64,000 nucleotides of DNA from an uncultured Myxococcales bacterium (GTDB taxonomy: Bacteria; Myxococcota_A; UBA9042). This document shows, one piece after another, positions 1 to 7,852 of the stretch. The stretch lies in the NCBI GenBank assembly GCA_903842345.1, contig CAIMLR010000047.1, positions 186,001-250,000 of the forward strand, written 5' to 3'. Each line of letters opens with the position of its first letter. Within the stretch, counting starts at the first letter, position 1. Both the position numbers and the translations under genes were made by a program. The notes below the pieces were generated by a model that had not been told where the DNA came from, ran no database searches, and saw only the letters and a list, made by a program, of their open reading frames with translations.

Positions 1-3000
1 TTGTCCTTGTCCTTGCCGTACTTCATCTTCTCGACGCGGTAGTCGGCGTCGTTCAGCGGCACCGGGCCCGTGTCGACGTGCGCCTCGTACATCGGCACGG
101 TCTCGTAGTTCAGGTGCAGCTCCGCAAGCGCGCGCCCTGCCTTGCTGAACGCCTGGAAGTTCTCCGCGCCCGGCACGCACGGGATGCGCGGCAGCTCCTT
201 GCTGAGGTTGTCGGCGTAGCGCTCGCGGTACTCGGGCGAGTGCAGCAGGCCGTAGACGTAGTAGAAGATGTCTTCCTTGCTGATTTTCGCGCCCGGGTAG
301 GCGGCGTGGAAGTGTGCGAGGCCGGCGTCGGTGATGGCGTCGCGGCGCTTGGGGCCTTGGGGTGCGGGCGCAGGCGCGTCGAAGGAGAAGCCGACCTGGG
401 GCTTTGCGGGCGTGTCGGCTGCGGGTTCGACGGTGTCGTAGAGGTAGAGCGGATAGCACTGAACCTTGCCGGGGCCCTGAAGGTCGGGCACGAGATTTCC
501 CATGAAGCACGCGAAGTCCATGCTTGCCCCAACTCCAGTCACCCAGATTAGCCGGTTCGGGCCACCGCCGACTGGAAACATGCGCGGCATCTGATAGACG
601 CAGTTGTTGAAATGCTGGTTGAAGTACATCCAACTGTTCGTGAATGGCCGATACGCCGACGGAACGATGCCGCGGGGGACAAATGCGCGCTTCGTTTGGC
701 GCCCGAGATCCTCCTTCACTTCGCGGGTCCAGCTGAGTTTGGTCGTGCTGAAGTCGATGAAGTCATCGGGATCTGGCCATTTTGCCTTGGGCAAGCCCGT
801 ACAGGCGGCAATGTATTTGTCCACCTCCGCATTGTAGTGTTCGATCATGTGCTGAATCGTTGCGGTCAATGCTTGGCGTGAGAAGTTGTAGACCCATGCA
901 TCACGATTCGTCTTCACGCCGTTCGAGTAGTTCTCGAAAAGAACAAATGACTTGGCGTCCTTCTTGTCGCCGAGCGAGATGAAGTCACCAAAGCTGTCGT
1001 CACGCTGCCCGAGCCAATCGCCATGCGCATCGGGGGCGATGGCCTGCCATCCTTGCGCAACCGCGACGCCCTCGATGCTCTTGAACTCCGCCAGCGTCGT
1101 CAGCTTCTCTGCCCGAGACAGATAGTCGCCAATGTCGTGCCAGTGGATACGGCCTCGTTGCTGCGCAGCTGGGTTCTTCACCAGCAGTGTGATGGCAATG
1201 GGCGCACGGCTGCCGCTGCCAAAGATCTTCCCACCCTCCTTGCGCGACTGTTCGCCTTGAGTGCGCTGGTTGCCGCGCAGGTGGAACACATAGATGTCGC
1301 TGAACTCTTCGGCGAGAGCTTTGCGCAGGCCGTCCCCGGTGTTTGCCTCCAGAAACCCACCGTTGGTGACGAAGCCAATGACCCCGCTCGCGCCGATACG
1401 GTCCGACGCCCAGCGAATGGCACGGATATACGAGTCATATAAGGAGTTCTTGAGCGTCGCCGTCGACGTTTCGGCATAGGTCTTGCGAATCCGCTCGTCC
1501 AGATGCGGGTAGGCCACGTTCTGGTTGTTATCGTTGGCGCTCTCTTGTCCGCTCGAGTACGGCGGATTCCCCACAATCACCCGAATATCCAACCCCTTCT
1601 GCTTCGCCCGCCGCGTGCTGTTATCCACCAGCAAGTGGCTCACCAGGTCCGGCTTCTCATACAGCTGAAACGTGTCCGTCAGGCAAATCCCCTCGAACGG
1701 CACGTACTCCCCGCCCACGATGCTGTGGTACACCGCCTCGATGTTCACCGCCGCGATGTAGTACGCCAGCAGCACGATCTCGTTGGCGTGGATCTCGCCC
1801 TTGTACTTCTTGGCCAGCTGCTCTTTCGAGATCAGCCCGCTCTGCATCAGCCGCGTGATGAACGTGCCGGTGCCGGTGAACGGGTCGATGATGTGCACGC
1901 CATCGCTGCCGAGGCCATCCTTCTCGCCAAACTCCGTGCGCAGGATGTGGTCGACGCTGTGGATGATGAAGTCCACGACCTCCACCGGCGTGTAGACGAT
2001 GCCCAGGCGCTCGGTCATGCGCGGGAACGCGTTGCGGAAGAACTTGTCGTAGAGCTCGACGATGATCTTCTGCTTGCCCTCGGCGTTGTCGATGCCCTCG
2101 GCGCGTAGTTTCACGGAGTCGTAGAACTTCTGCAGCGTGTCGGCTTCCGTGCTCAGGTGGTGCTCTTGCAGCACGGTCAGCACGCCCTGCATCGCCTGGG
2201 AGATCGGATTGTGCGTGGCAAACGAGTAGTCGGCAAACAGCGCATCGAACACCGGCTTGGTGATGAGGTGCTGCGCCAGCATCTCGATGACTTCGGCGTC
2301 CGTGATGCTGTCGTTCAGGTCGTCGCGGAGTTCATCGGCAAAGGACTGGAAGGCTTGGCGCTCGACCTTGTTCTCCGGGTTCTCGATGATGGTGCCGATG
2401 CGCAGGATATGGGTCTTGGCGATCTTGGCGATGTCATTGGCCCAATCCGCCCAGTGGTGGCGGTTGCCGCACTTCTGCACGACCTTGGCGTAGATGGCGC
2501 GCTCCAGCTCGCCGATCTCAAAGTGCAGCGGGATGGTCAGCTGCTCAGTCGCCGCCTTCTGCGCGTGCGGCCCATGGTTGGTGCCCAGATTTGCCGTGCC
2601 GTGGCCCGTGTTCGCCGTCTTGCCCCAGGACTCCGCCTTGCGGCTGAGCTTGTCCGTAACGGCGATGACCTCCATGCGCGAGGTGTCCTTGCCAATGAGG
2701 TCGAGCTTGTTGACCAGCGCGTCAAAGCGATCGTCGTGGGAACGCAGCGCCTGCAGCACCTGCCACACGACCTTGTAGGTCTTATTGTCGTTCAATGCGT
2801 CTTCCGGCTTCATGCCCGCGGGAATGACCACCGGCAGCACGACGTAGCCGCGCTTCTTGGCGTGTTTGTTTGTTGGCGACGCCGGCGCCAGCCGCATCAC
2901 CCGGCCCACGGACTGCACCACATCGATCTGCGAATTCCGCGGCGTCAGGAACAACACCGCGTCCAGCGCGGGCACGTCCACGCCCTCGGACAGGCAGCGC

Positions 3001-4676
3001 ACGTTGCTCAGGATGCGGCAGGCGTCCTCGGCCATGTCCGCCTTCAGCCAGTCCAGCTTTTCCTCTTTCTGCGAGGCGCTCATCCCGCCGTCCACGTGCG
3101 CCGCTTCACAGCGCAGCGTCGTCACCGCGCTGGTATCGTCCGGATTGTTGGCCTTGTACGCCTCAACCACCGCCGCAAACATGTCGGCAATCTTCTTGGA
3201 GCTGACCTTGTGGGTCTTGCCGTTGGCCTGGTATTCAATGACCTGACAGAAAGCCACCGCGCGTCGCATCGGCTCCCGGTCATCGGCCAGGTCCTCCGCC
3301 GTCCCTTGTTTGCTCAGCGCCTTCCAACAGCCGACAATCTTCGCGGCATCCTCGACCTTGAGCTGGCTATCCTCGTCCTTGAACAGGTTCTGCAGCTTCT
3401 GGCTGATGTGGCGCTCATCCACTGCCAGCACCAGCACCTTGTAGTCGACGAGCAGCTCTGCCTTGACCGCCTCGCTGAACGTGATGACAAACAGCTCCTT
3501 GCCATACATCGCCTCGTCATCCATGGAGCAGAGCGCGACGCTGCCCTTCTCCGCGATGGCCTTGGCCCCCTCGCCGAAGATGCGCGGCGTCGCCGTCATG
3601 TAGACGCGCTTGGCGGCGCGCAGGAAGGCATTGTCATGCACGCGCACAAACGCGCTCTCCGTCTCATCCTCAAAGGTCGCGCCCGTCGTGCGATGCGCCT
3701 CGTCGCAGACAATCAGATCAAAATCCGCCAACCCGTACTTGTGCTGCGCCTCGCTGATGACCGCGATGGAGTGGTACGTGCTGAAGACCACGCTCATGTG
3801 CGCGCTATCTGTGCGCTTGGCCATCTCATCGGCCAAGCGGAAGGCATCGGTCGTCGCCGGATACCGCAACTCATGGGTGAACGTCTGCACGACATCATCG
3901 TCCTGCTTGCGCTGCTTACCCACGTCGCTGTCTGAGCACACCGCAAAACTATGCAGCGGCGTCGCACTCTCCTGGGTCCATTCGGTCAACGTCTGGGACA
4001 GTAACGACAAGCTCGGCACCAGGAACAGCACGCGCTTGCCCGCGCCCGCCATCTTCTCGGCGATCTTCAAGCTGGCGAACGTCTTGCCCGTGCCACACGC
4101 CATGATCAGCTTGCCCCGGTCAGCTGTGGCCAAACCGGCGAGCGTGCCGTCCAGCGCCGCCTGCTGGTGCGGCCGCAGCGTCTTCTTGGGCTTGAAGACC
4201 ACAGGCTGCTTGGGCTGGTACTTGGCCCAGTCGATCTGGCTGTTCTCCAGATCGTGGAGGTCAATCTTGCTGACTGGCGGCTGCTGATTCTGCAGGGCGT
4301 CCAGGGCATTCATCGTCCACAGCGGGGACGTCGTGACCACAACCCGATGGGTAAACGGTTTCTTGCCCGATGCGGCAAAGAAGGTGCCCAGATCACCCAA
4401 CTTGACCGCGTAGTCTGCCGCGTAGAACTTGCATTGAATGGCATGGTACTCGTTGGTGCCCGCCGTCCGGGCGACAAGATCGATGCCGGTATCGTTCTCT
4501 GCCAGCCCCTGGAGCTTGGCCCACTCGCCAAACGTCCAGACATCGCTGTACAGATCCTTGTAGCTCGCCTCGTTGCGCAGGTAACAGGCGGTCAGATCCT
4601 CAAAATACTTGCCCTTCTCCTTCTCCGTGACTGCGGCTTTCCGATAGGCGGCGAGAATCTGGGCGAGTGCGGTCAT
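1..4676 (-). CDS. Type ISP restriction-modification enzyme, single chain (C-terminus beyond left edge)
   Basis: Single-polypeptide restriction-modification enzyme of the LlaGI/LlaBIII class: it methylates adenine in one strand of an asymmetric site and, when the site is unmodified, translocates along DNA with its helicase and cuts. The frame is open for about 1558 codons from the ATG at 4676 and leaves the window uninterrupted. Family members are about 1600 residues, so only a short C-terminal tail should be missing. Seen in order: an Mrr-like PD-(D/E)XK nuclease (GIDLVA with D66, then QCK at 81-83); SF2 helicase Walker A MACGTGKT near 192-199, DEAH at 325-328 and a TATPR motif III; SAM-binding DPFTGTGTF near 931-939; catalytic NPPY at 1037-1040; then about 500 residues that should hold the target-recognition domain. 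No separate S or M gene lies alongside. Anti-phage defence is the usual role. Recognition site unknown. Confidence 0.93.
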   Translation of the reverse strand, partial: MTALAQILAAYRKAAVTEKEKGKYFEDLTACYLRNEASYKDLYSDVWTFGEWAKLQGLAENDTGIDLVARTAGTNEYHAIQCKFYAADYAVKLGDLGTFFAASGKKPFTHRVVVTTSPLWTMNALDALQNQQPPVSKIDLHDLENSQIDWAKYQPKQPVVFKPKKTLRPHQQAALDGTLAGLATADRGKLIMACGTGKTFASLKIAEKMAGAGKRVLFLVPSLSLLSQTLTEWTQESATPLHSFAVCSDSDVGKQRKQDDDVVQTFTHELRYPATTDAFRLADEMAKRTDSAHMSVVFSTYHSIAVISEAQHKYGLADFDLIVCDEAHRTTGATFEDETESAFVRVHDNAFLRAAKRVYMTATPRIFGEGAKAIAEKGSVALCSMDDEAMYGKELFVITFSEAVKAELLVDYKVLVLAVDERHISQKLQNLFKDEDSQLKVEDAAKIVGCWKALSKQGTAEDLADDREPMRRAVAFCQVIEYQANGKTHKVSSKKIADMFAAVVEAYKANNPDDTSAVTTLRCEAAHVDGGMSASQKEEKLDWLKADMAEDACRILSNVRCLSEGVDVPALDAVLFLTPRNSQIDVVQSVGRVMRLAPASPTNKHAKKRGYVVLPVVIPAGMKPEDALNDNKTYKVVWQVLQALRSHDDRFDALVNKLDLIGKDTSRMEVIAVTDKLSRKAESWGKTANTGHGTANLGTNHGPHAQKAATEQLTIPLHFEIGELERAIYAKVVQKCGNRHHWADWANDIAKIAKTHILRIGTIIENPENKVERQAFQSFADELRDDLNDSITDAEVIEMLAQHLITKPVFDALFADYSFATHNPISQAMQGVLTVLQEHHLSTEADTLQKFYDSVKLRAEGIDNAEGKQKIIVELYDKFFRNAFPRMTERLGIVYTPVEVVDFIIHSVDHILRTEFGEKDGLGSDGVHIIDPFTGTGTFITRLMQSGLISKEQLAKKYKGEIHANEIVLLAYYIAAVNIEAVYHSIVGGEYVPFEGICLTDTFQLYEKPDLVSHLLVDNSTRRAKQKGLDIRVIVGNPPYSSGQESANDNNQNVAYPHLDERIRKTYAETSTATLKNSLYDSYIRAIRWASDRIGASGVIGFVTNGGFLEANTGDGLRKALAEEFSDIYVFHLRGNQRTQGEQSRKEGGKIFGSGSRAPIAITLLVKNPAAQQRGRIHWHDIGDYLSRAEKLTTLAEFKSIEGVAVAQGWQAIAPDAHGDWLGQRDDSFGDFISLGDKKDAKSFVLFENYSNGVKTNRDAWVYNFSRQALTATIQHMIEHYNAEVDKYIAACTGLPKAKWPDPDDFIDFSTTKLSWTREVKEDLGRQTKRAFVPRGIVPSAYRPFTNSWMYFNQHFNNCVYQMPRMFPVGGGPNRLIWVTGVGASMDFACFMGNLVPDLQGPGKVQCYPLYLYDTVEPAADTPAKPQVGFSFDAPAPAPQGPKRRDAITDAGLAHFHAAYPGAKISKEDIFYYVYGLLHSPEYRERYADNLSKELPRIPCVPGAENFQAFSKAGRALAELHLNYETVPMYEAHVDTGPVPLNDADYRVEKMKYGKDKD

Positions 4677-4683
4677 GGGGCAA

Positions 4684-4695
4684 ACCTGTACAGGT
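4684..4695. promoter_or_regulatory. Perfect 12-bp palindrome just upstream of the R-M start codon
   Basis: ACCTGTACAGGT is a perfect dyad whose near edge lies 7 bases from the ATG (4676, minus strand) of the type ISP enzyme. Its AGGT half may also act as the Shine-Dalgarno sequence. The position suits an operator at which a repressor, or the enzyme itself, limits expression. No controller-protein gene is visible next to it. A 12-bp palindrome can occur by chance, so regulation is an inference. Confidence 0.4.
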
Positions 4696-5043
4696 GGATG
4701 TTGCGGTACGCATTCCAGCACCCGCATCCGATGATGGCAAGGTCGCGCCGCGCATCACCGTCGTTGCCGCGCCATGGCTCCGTACAAACGGCCAATGTGG
4801 CGCAGTCCGGCGCGGCTGCCCCGCTGGCAAAATGACACCTACTTGTCACAGCAAGCCAACCCGGCCTTATCGATGAATTCGCCTTACCGCGCGCGTTCTA
4901 TGCCAACCCCCAACCAATTTGACGCGCCCCCAACCCAGCATAAAAATCCACAAAGTGCCGCGCCATCCGGCGCATTTCTCCACTCCGCCGCATCCAAACA
5001 TCCGGCCTTTCCCCGCGCTCGCACGCACCCAAGGAGCTACCTC
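4696..5043. other. Intergenic region between divergent R-M gene and 5044 gene
   Basis: No gene is supported in this stretch. An upstream extension of the 5044 frame would add about 90 residues of low-complexity, Pro/Arg/Gln-rich sequence without a ribosome site, so I do not accept it. The region must carry the promoters of both divergent genes. The only promoter-like sequence seen is at 4919-4946. Confidence 0.6.
4919..4946 (+). promoter_or_regulatory. Candidate sigma-70-type promoter for the 5044 gene
   Basis: TTGACG (4919-4924), a 16-base spacer and TAAAAA (4941-4946) lie about 100 bases upstream of the start codon at 5044. The A-rich -10 stands out against the GC-rich surroundings. Assigned by pattern only. 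Confidence 0.4.
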
Positions 5044-5700
5044 ATGTCCCTTCCTTCCCTGCAAGCAACTTCCGGCAACCTGATTCGCGATGGCCTGTAC
5101 ACGCAGGCGCAGATCCATGCTGATCCTGAGACCCAAGCGCTCGTCCCGACGTTAGAGGGCGCGCAGGCGACGCTGGAGAAGGCGGTCGAGGCGCGGCGCG
5201 CGGCTGACAAGGCGGCCATCATGGCGGCCGCGGCGGCCGACTACCGTTTGGGATCGCTGCAACGCGCGATTGTGGTCTTTGGCGCCAAGGTCTACGGCCA
5301 CTTTGCCAACCGCACGGATGAGCAGTATCTGCGGATCCTGCCGCACGCCGCGTCCGAGATTGCGATGGCCAACCCGAGTGACCGCGCGACGACGTTCGCC
5401 ATGCTGCGCAAAGAGTCTCTCGATCCGGCGACACCCAAGGAGCTGGCGCCCGCGGTCAAGGTGCTTGTCGCGGCCATCGATGAATGGACCAGCGCGACCG
5501 CGGCATCTGACAAGGCCGACACGGCGCTGAAAGCCGCGGGTAAGACGGAGGCGAGCGTCGCCGATGCGTGGCAGACGGCAGTCCGCAAGCTGCGCGGCCA
5601 GCTCATCGCGCTCTTCCCGCGGGATCTGCGGCGGCAGCGGAGCTACTTCCCCGCCGCCAAGGCGCCGCGGAAGCCCAAGAAGGCGTCAGGGACGGTGTGA
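5044..5700 (+). CDS. Unknown helical protein, 218 aa
   Basis: I do not recognise this protein. The start at 5044 is chosen because an AAGGAG ribosome site lies 7 bases upstream. The sequence is Ala-rich and almost wholly helix-forming, with a heptad-like central stretch (about residues 40-75), no signal peptide, no membrane segment and no cysteine. The tail is strongly basic (RRQRSYFPAAKAPRKPKKAS), which could bind nucleic acid. It looks cytoplasmic. It is divergent from the type ISP enzyme and has no co-directional neighbour within 700 bases downstream, so it is probably transcribed alone. A role linked to the restriction system is possible from position only. Confidence 0.75.
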   Translation: MSLPSLQATSGNLIRDGLYTQAQIHADPETQALVPTLEGAQATLEKAVEARRAADKAAIMAAAAADYRLGSLQRAIVVFGAKVYGHFANRTDEQYLRILPHAASEIAMANPSDRATTFAMLRKESLDPATPKELAPAVKVLVAAIDEWTSATAASDKADTALKAAGKTEASVADAWQTAVRKLRGQLIALFPRDLRRQRSYFPAAKAPRKPKKASGTV

Positions 5701-5807
5701 CCGCGCCGATACCGAAGTGATCAGCGGGCCATGCGTCGCGCTGGCGGCGCATCAACGCCTACTGTCGCTGCCATGCGATGCATGGATCTCACACATACAG
5801 GGTGCCC

Positions 5808-6022
5808 ACGCCGCCATCGCACGTCATGACGTGGACAACAGGACCTGATCTGCACGCCACTGCACGTCGTGGCGTGCAACATAGGCTGTGTTTTGCACGC
5901 CACTGCATGTCGTGAAGTGCAACATAGGCCATGTTGTGCACGACAACGCATGTCGTGACGTGCAACATAGGCCCTGTTGTGTGCGGCAACACACGTCATG
6001 GCGTGCAACATGGACAATGTTG
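5808..6022. repeat. 43-bp tandem repeat array, five copies, each with two palindromes
   Basis: Five head-to-tail units of exactly 43 bp: 5808-5850 (most diverged), 5851-5893, 5894-5936, 5937-5979 and 5980-6022. Each unit carries a 16-bp dyad close to GCACGTCATGACGTGC, and copies 2-5 carry a second dyad close to CAACATAGGCCATGTTG. Because 43 is not a multiple of 3, the unit cannot encode a protein repeat. The dyad halves are conserved while loop bases vary, which points to selection on symmetry. There are no spacers, so it is not a CRISPR array. It may be a multi-site protein-binding array, for example a regulator cluster or partition/iteron-like site. It lies about 400 bases upstream of the cysteine synthase gene. 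Confidence 0.85.
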
Positions 6023-6062
6023 TTGGCGTTCCGTCGTGCCAGGAGGTGCCTGGGAGAAGCCT

Positions 6063-6190
6063 GAGCCACCCGGGAGTGAACACCCGGGCTACGGTTCAAG
6101 ATGTCCGCCTGAAGGCGGACGCGCGCGAGCGCCTCAACCCCGTCAGGGGTTTCTTGAACAATAGCCGCGGGCTTTCAGCCCGGGGCGTCC
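6063..6190. repeat. Nested palindromic (REP/BIME-like) intergenic element
   Basis: A run of hairpins within about 125 bp: CCCGGG-N8-CCCGGG (6068-6089); GTCCGCC-TGAA-GGCGGAC (6103-6120); CCCC-GTCA-GGGG (6138-6149); and GGGCT-TTC-AGCCC ending near 6182. The second and third are enclosed by an outer stem GTTCAAGA (6094-6101) / TCTTGAAC (6152-6159), so the core would fold as a three-way junction. Dense short palindromes of this kind are typical of REP-type dispersed elements, but one copy cannot prove dispersal. A structured RNA or a terminator cluster is the alternative. Confidence 0.6.
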
Positions 6191-6426
6191 ACAATGACCC
6201 CATGTTTGCGGACTTCGCCATCACCCCGCCTCCGGCGCCACCGCACGCGTACCGCATTCCCGCTCGCCCCACCTCCCGCACCACCACGCACTCGCGCTGT
6301 TCGCCACCGCCCGCCCCAAGCCGCAACCCCCTACGCCGCATTCGCACGCAATTTCCCCTTGCCCCAACCCCGCGACCATGGCAAACCCATCCCCGGCAAT
6401 TCCGCCCTCTCGCTTCCAAGGCCGCC
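6191..6426. other. Upstream region of the cysteine synthase gene, no gene seen
   Basis: The cysteine synthase frame stays open through this stretch but reads as Pro/Thr/Arg low-complexity sequence that has no counterpart in the enzyme family, so I treat it as non-coding. No clear promoter hexamers or ribosome site were recognised. Confidence 0.55.
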
Positions 6427-7437
6427 ATGTCGACCGCGCACCGCATTCCTCCTCCGCCCGGCTCCGTCTGGGACAACGTCGGCAACACGCCGCTCATCCG
6501 CATCAAGTCCTTGAGCGATGCCAGCGGCTGTGAAATCTACGGCAAAGCCGAGTTCCTGAACCCCGGCGGCAGCGTCAAGGACCGCGCGGCCAAGGGCATC
6601 ATCGCGGACGCGGAGGCGCGCGGCCTGCTCAAGCCCGGGTTCACCATCGTGGAAGGCACCGCGGGCAACACCGGCATCGGGCTGGCGACGCTGGCGGGCG
6701 AGCGCGGCTACAAGGTCATCCTGACCTTGCCCGATGACCAGGCGCCGGAGAAATACGACCTGCTGGATGCGCTGGGCGCGGAAGTGCGCAAGGTGCCGGC
6801 GGTGCCGTTTGCCAACCCCAATCATTTCTACCACACGGCCAAGCGGCTGGCGGAATCGCTGCCCAACGCGTTCTGGGCCAACCAGTTTGAGAATCCCGCC
6901 AACGGCGATTTCCATGCGCAGACGACGGGACCGGAGATCTGGACGCAGACGGGCGGCAAGATCGACATCTTCACCTGCGCGGTCGGCTCCAGCGGCACCA
7001 TGAGCGGCATCAGCCGGGCGTTGAAGGCGCACAACCCGGGCGTGCAGATCGTCATCGCGGACCCCGACGGCTCGGGCATCTTCAGCTACATGAAGACCGG
7101 CGAGCTCAAGTCAGAAGGCAAGTCCGTGACCGAAGGCATCGGCATCATGCGGATTACTGAGAACTTTCGGCAGATCGTCGCGGACGACGCGATGCGTGTG
7201 GACGACCAGGCGATGATCGACATGGTCTTTCACCTGGCCAAGCACGATGGCCTGTTCGTGGGAACGTCGTCGGGGCTGAACGTGGCGGCGGCGTGGCAGC
7301 TCGCGCTGGCGCACAAGGGGACCGGCAAGACGATTGTGACGGTGCTGTGCGACTCGGGATCGCGGTATGCGTCGCGCCTGCTGAATCCGGCGTGGCGCGC
7401 GGAGAAGAGGTTGTTGCCGCGGGCGTTGGTCTGGTGA
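6427..7437 (+). CDS. Cysteine synthase (O-acetylserine sulfhydrylase family)
   Basis: PLP-dependent beta-replacement enzyme that makes L-cysteine from O-acetylserine and sulfide in the cytoplasm. 336 residues, close to the usual length. The PLP lysine is K51 in NPGGSVKDR, and the substrate loop GTAGNTG lies at 77-83. The phosphate-binding loop reads GSSGTMSG where GTGGT-type sequences are common. The long-form C-terminus (about residues 290-336, CDSGSRYASRLLNPAW) matches the CysK-like subgroup with VPAVPF/NPNH motifs; there is no CBS domain. The ATG at 6427 is chosen because it places WDNVGNTPLI at the usual distance from the N-terminus; its ribosome site is weak. No sulfate-assimilation genes lie alongside. 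The palindrome array at 5808-6022 is a possible regulatory region. Confidence 0.9.
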   Translation: MSTAHRIPPPPGSVWDNVGNTPLIRIKSLSDASGCEIYGKAEFLNPGGSVKDRAAKGIIADAEARGLLKPGFTIVEGTAGNTGIGLATLAGERGYKVILTLPDDQAPEKYDLLDALGAEVRKVPAVPFANPNHFYHTAKRLAESLPNAFWANQFENPANGDFHAQTTGPEIWTQTGGKIDIFTCAVGSSGTMSGISRALKAHNPGVQIVIADPDGSGIFSYMKTGELKSEGKSVTEGIGIMRITENFRQIVADDAMRVDDQAMIDMVFHLAKHDGLFVGTSSGLNVAAAWQLALAHKGTGKTIVTVLCDSGSRYASRLLNPAWRAEKRLLPRALVW

Positions 7438-7471
7438 GCGGAGGCGCGAAAGCGATCGTCACCCGCAGGGC

Positions 7472-7537
7472 GGAGGCGCGCGATGGCGCGTCTCCGGGAG
7501 CGCAGCGACTAGAGCGCGGTCGGGGCGCCAGCCCCGA
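7472..7537. terminator. Two hairpins between convergent genes
   Basis: GGAGGCGCG (7472-7480) pairs with CGCGTCTCC (7487-7495) over a CGATGG loop with one wobble, and TCGGGGC (7520-7526) pairs perfectly with GCCCCGA (7531-7537) over GCCA. They lie between the ends of the cysteine synthase gene and the SemiSWEET gene, where a bidirectional terminator is expected. Neither has a T-run, so a palindromic repeat element is an alternative. Confidence 0.45.
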
Positions 7538-7585
7538 TTCGCCCAAACGAAACCGCGACTTCCCCTGTCGCGCCAGCCCGCCTCG

Positions 7586-7849
7586 TCACCCCGGCCACCG
7601 CCACTTCGCACCCAGCACCGCCAGCGCCAGCACCAGCGTCACCGCGTTGGCCCAAATCACCGGCGGGGACTCGATCCACACGCCGTACACAAGCCACAGC
7701 ACCACGCCGGTTGAAAACAGCACGAACATCCCCAGCGACACATCGCGCGCCGATCGACTGCGGTACACCTGCAGCACCTGCGGCACAAACGCCACCGTCG
7801 TGAGAAAGCCGGCAGCATAGCCGAGCATTTGCGGGGTCATTTCAGCCAT
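7586..7849 (-). CDS. SemiSWEET-type sugar transporter
   Basis: Small inner-membrane sugar facilitator of the MtN3/SWEET family. Bacterial members are half-size, one three-helix bundle of 85-100 residues, and work as dimers; this protein has 87 residues and three hydrophobic segments (about 8-26, 38-58 and 64-82). The PQ-loop signature is present in the first helix (AFVPQV, P23-Q24). The ribosome site AAGGAG lies inside the last codons of the upstream helicase gene and the two genes are 3 bases apart, so translation is probably coupled to hrpB. The second methionine (M4) is an alternative start. The substrate cannot be told from sequence. Confidence 0.85.
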   Translation of the reverse strand: MAEMTPQMLGYAAGFLTTVAFVPQVLQVYRSRSARDVSLGMFVLFSTGVVLWLVYGVWIESPPVIWANAVTLVLALAVLGAKWRWPG

Positions 7850-7852
7850 CGG

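Noticed and set aside
2157-3935. Long plus-strand open frame opposite the type ISP gene
   Set aside because: Rich in Arg, His, Gln and Leu with no motif. It mirrors the real minus-strand gene, whose helicase motifs read through here; GC-rich third positions keep the antisense frame open.
5808-6022. CRISPR array
   Set aside because: Units are contiguous, with no unique spacers, and no cas genes are in the window.
5721-6099. Minus-strand frames with repeated Leu-His-Thr-Cys-like words in the 43-bp array
   Set aside because: The repeat length is not a multiple of three, so the word shifts frame from copy to copy. There is no ribosome site; selection is on the palindromes, not a protein.
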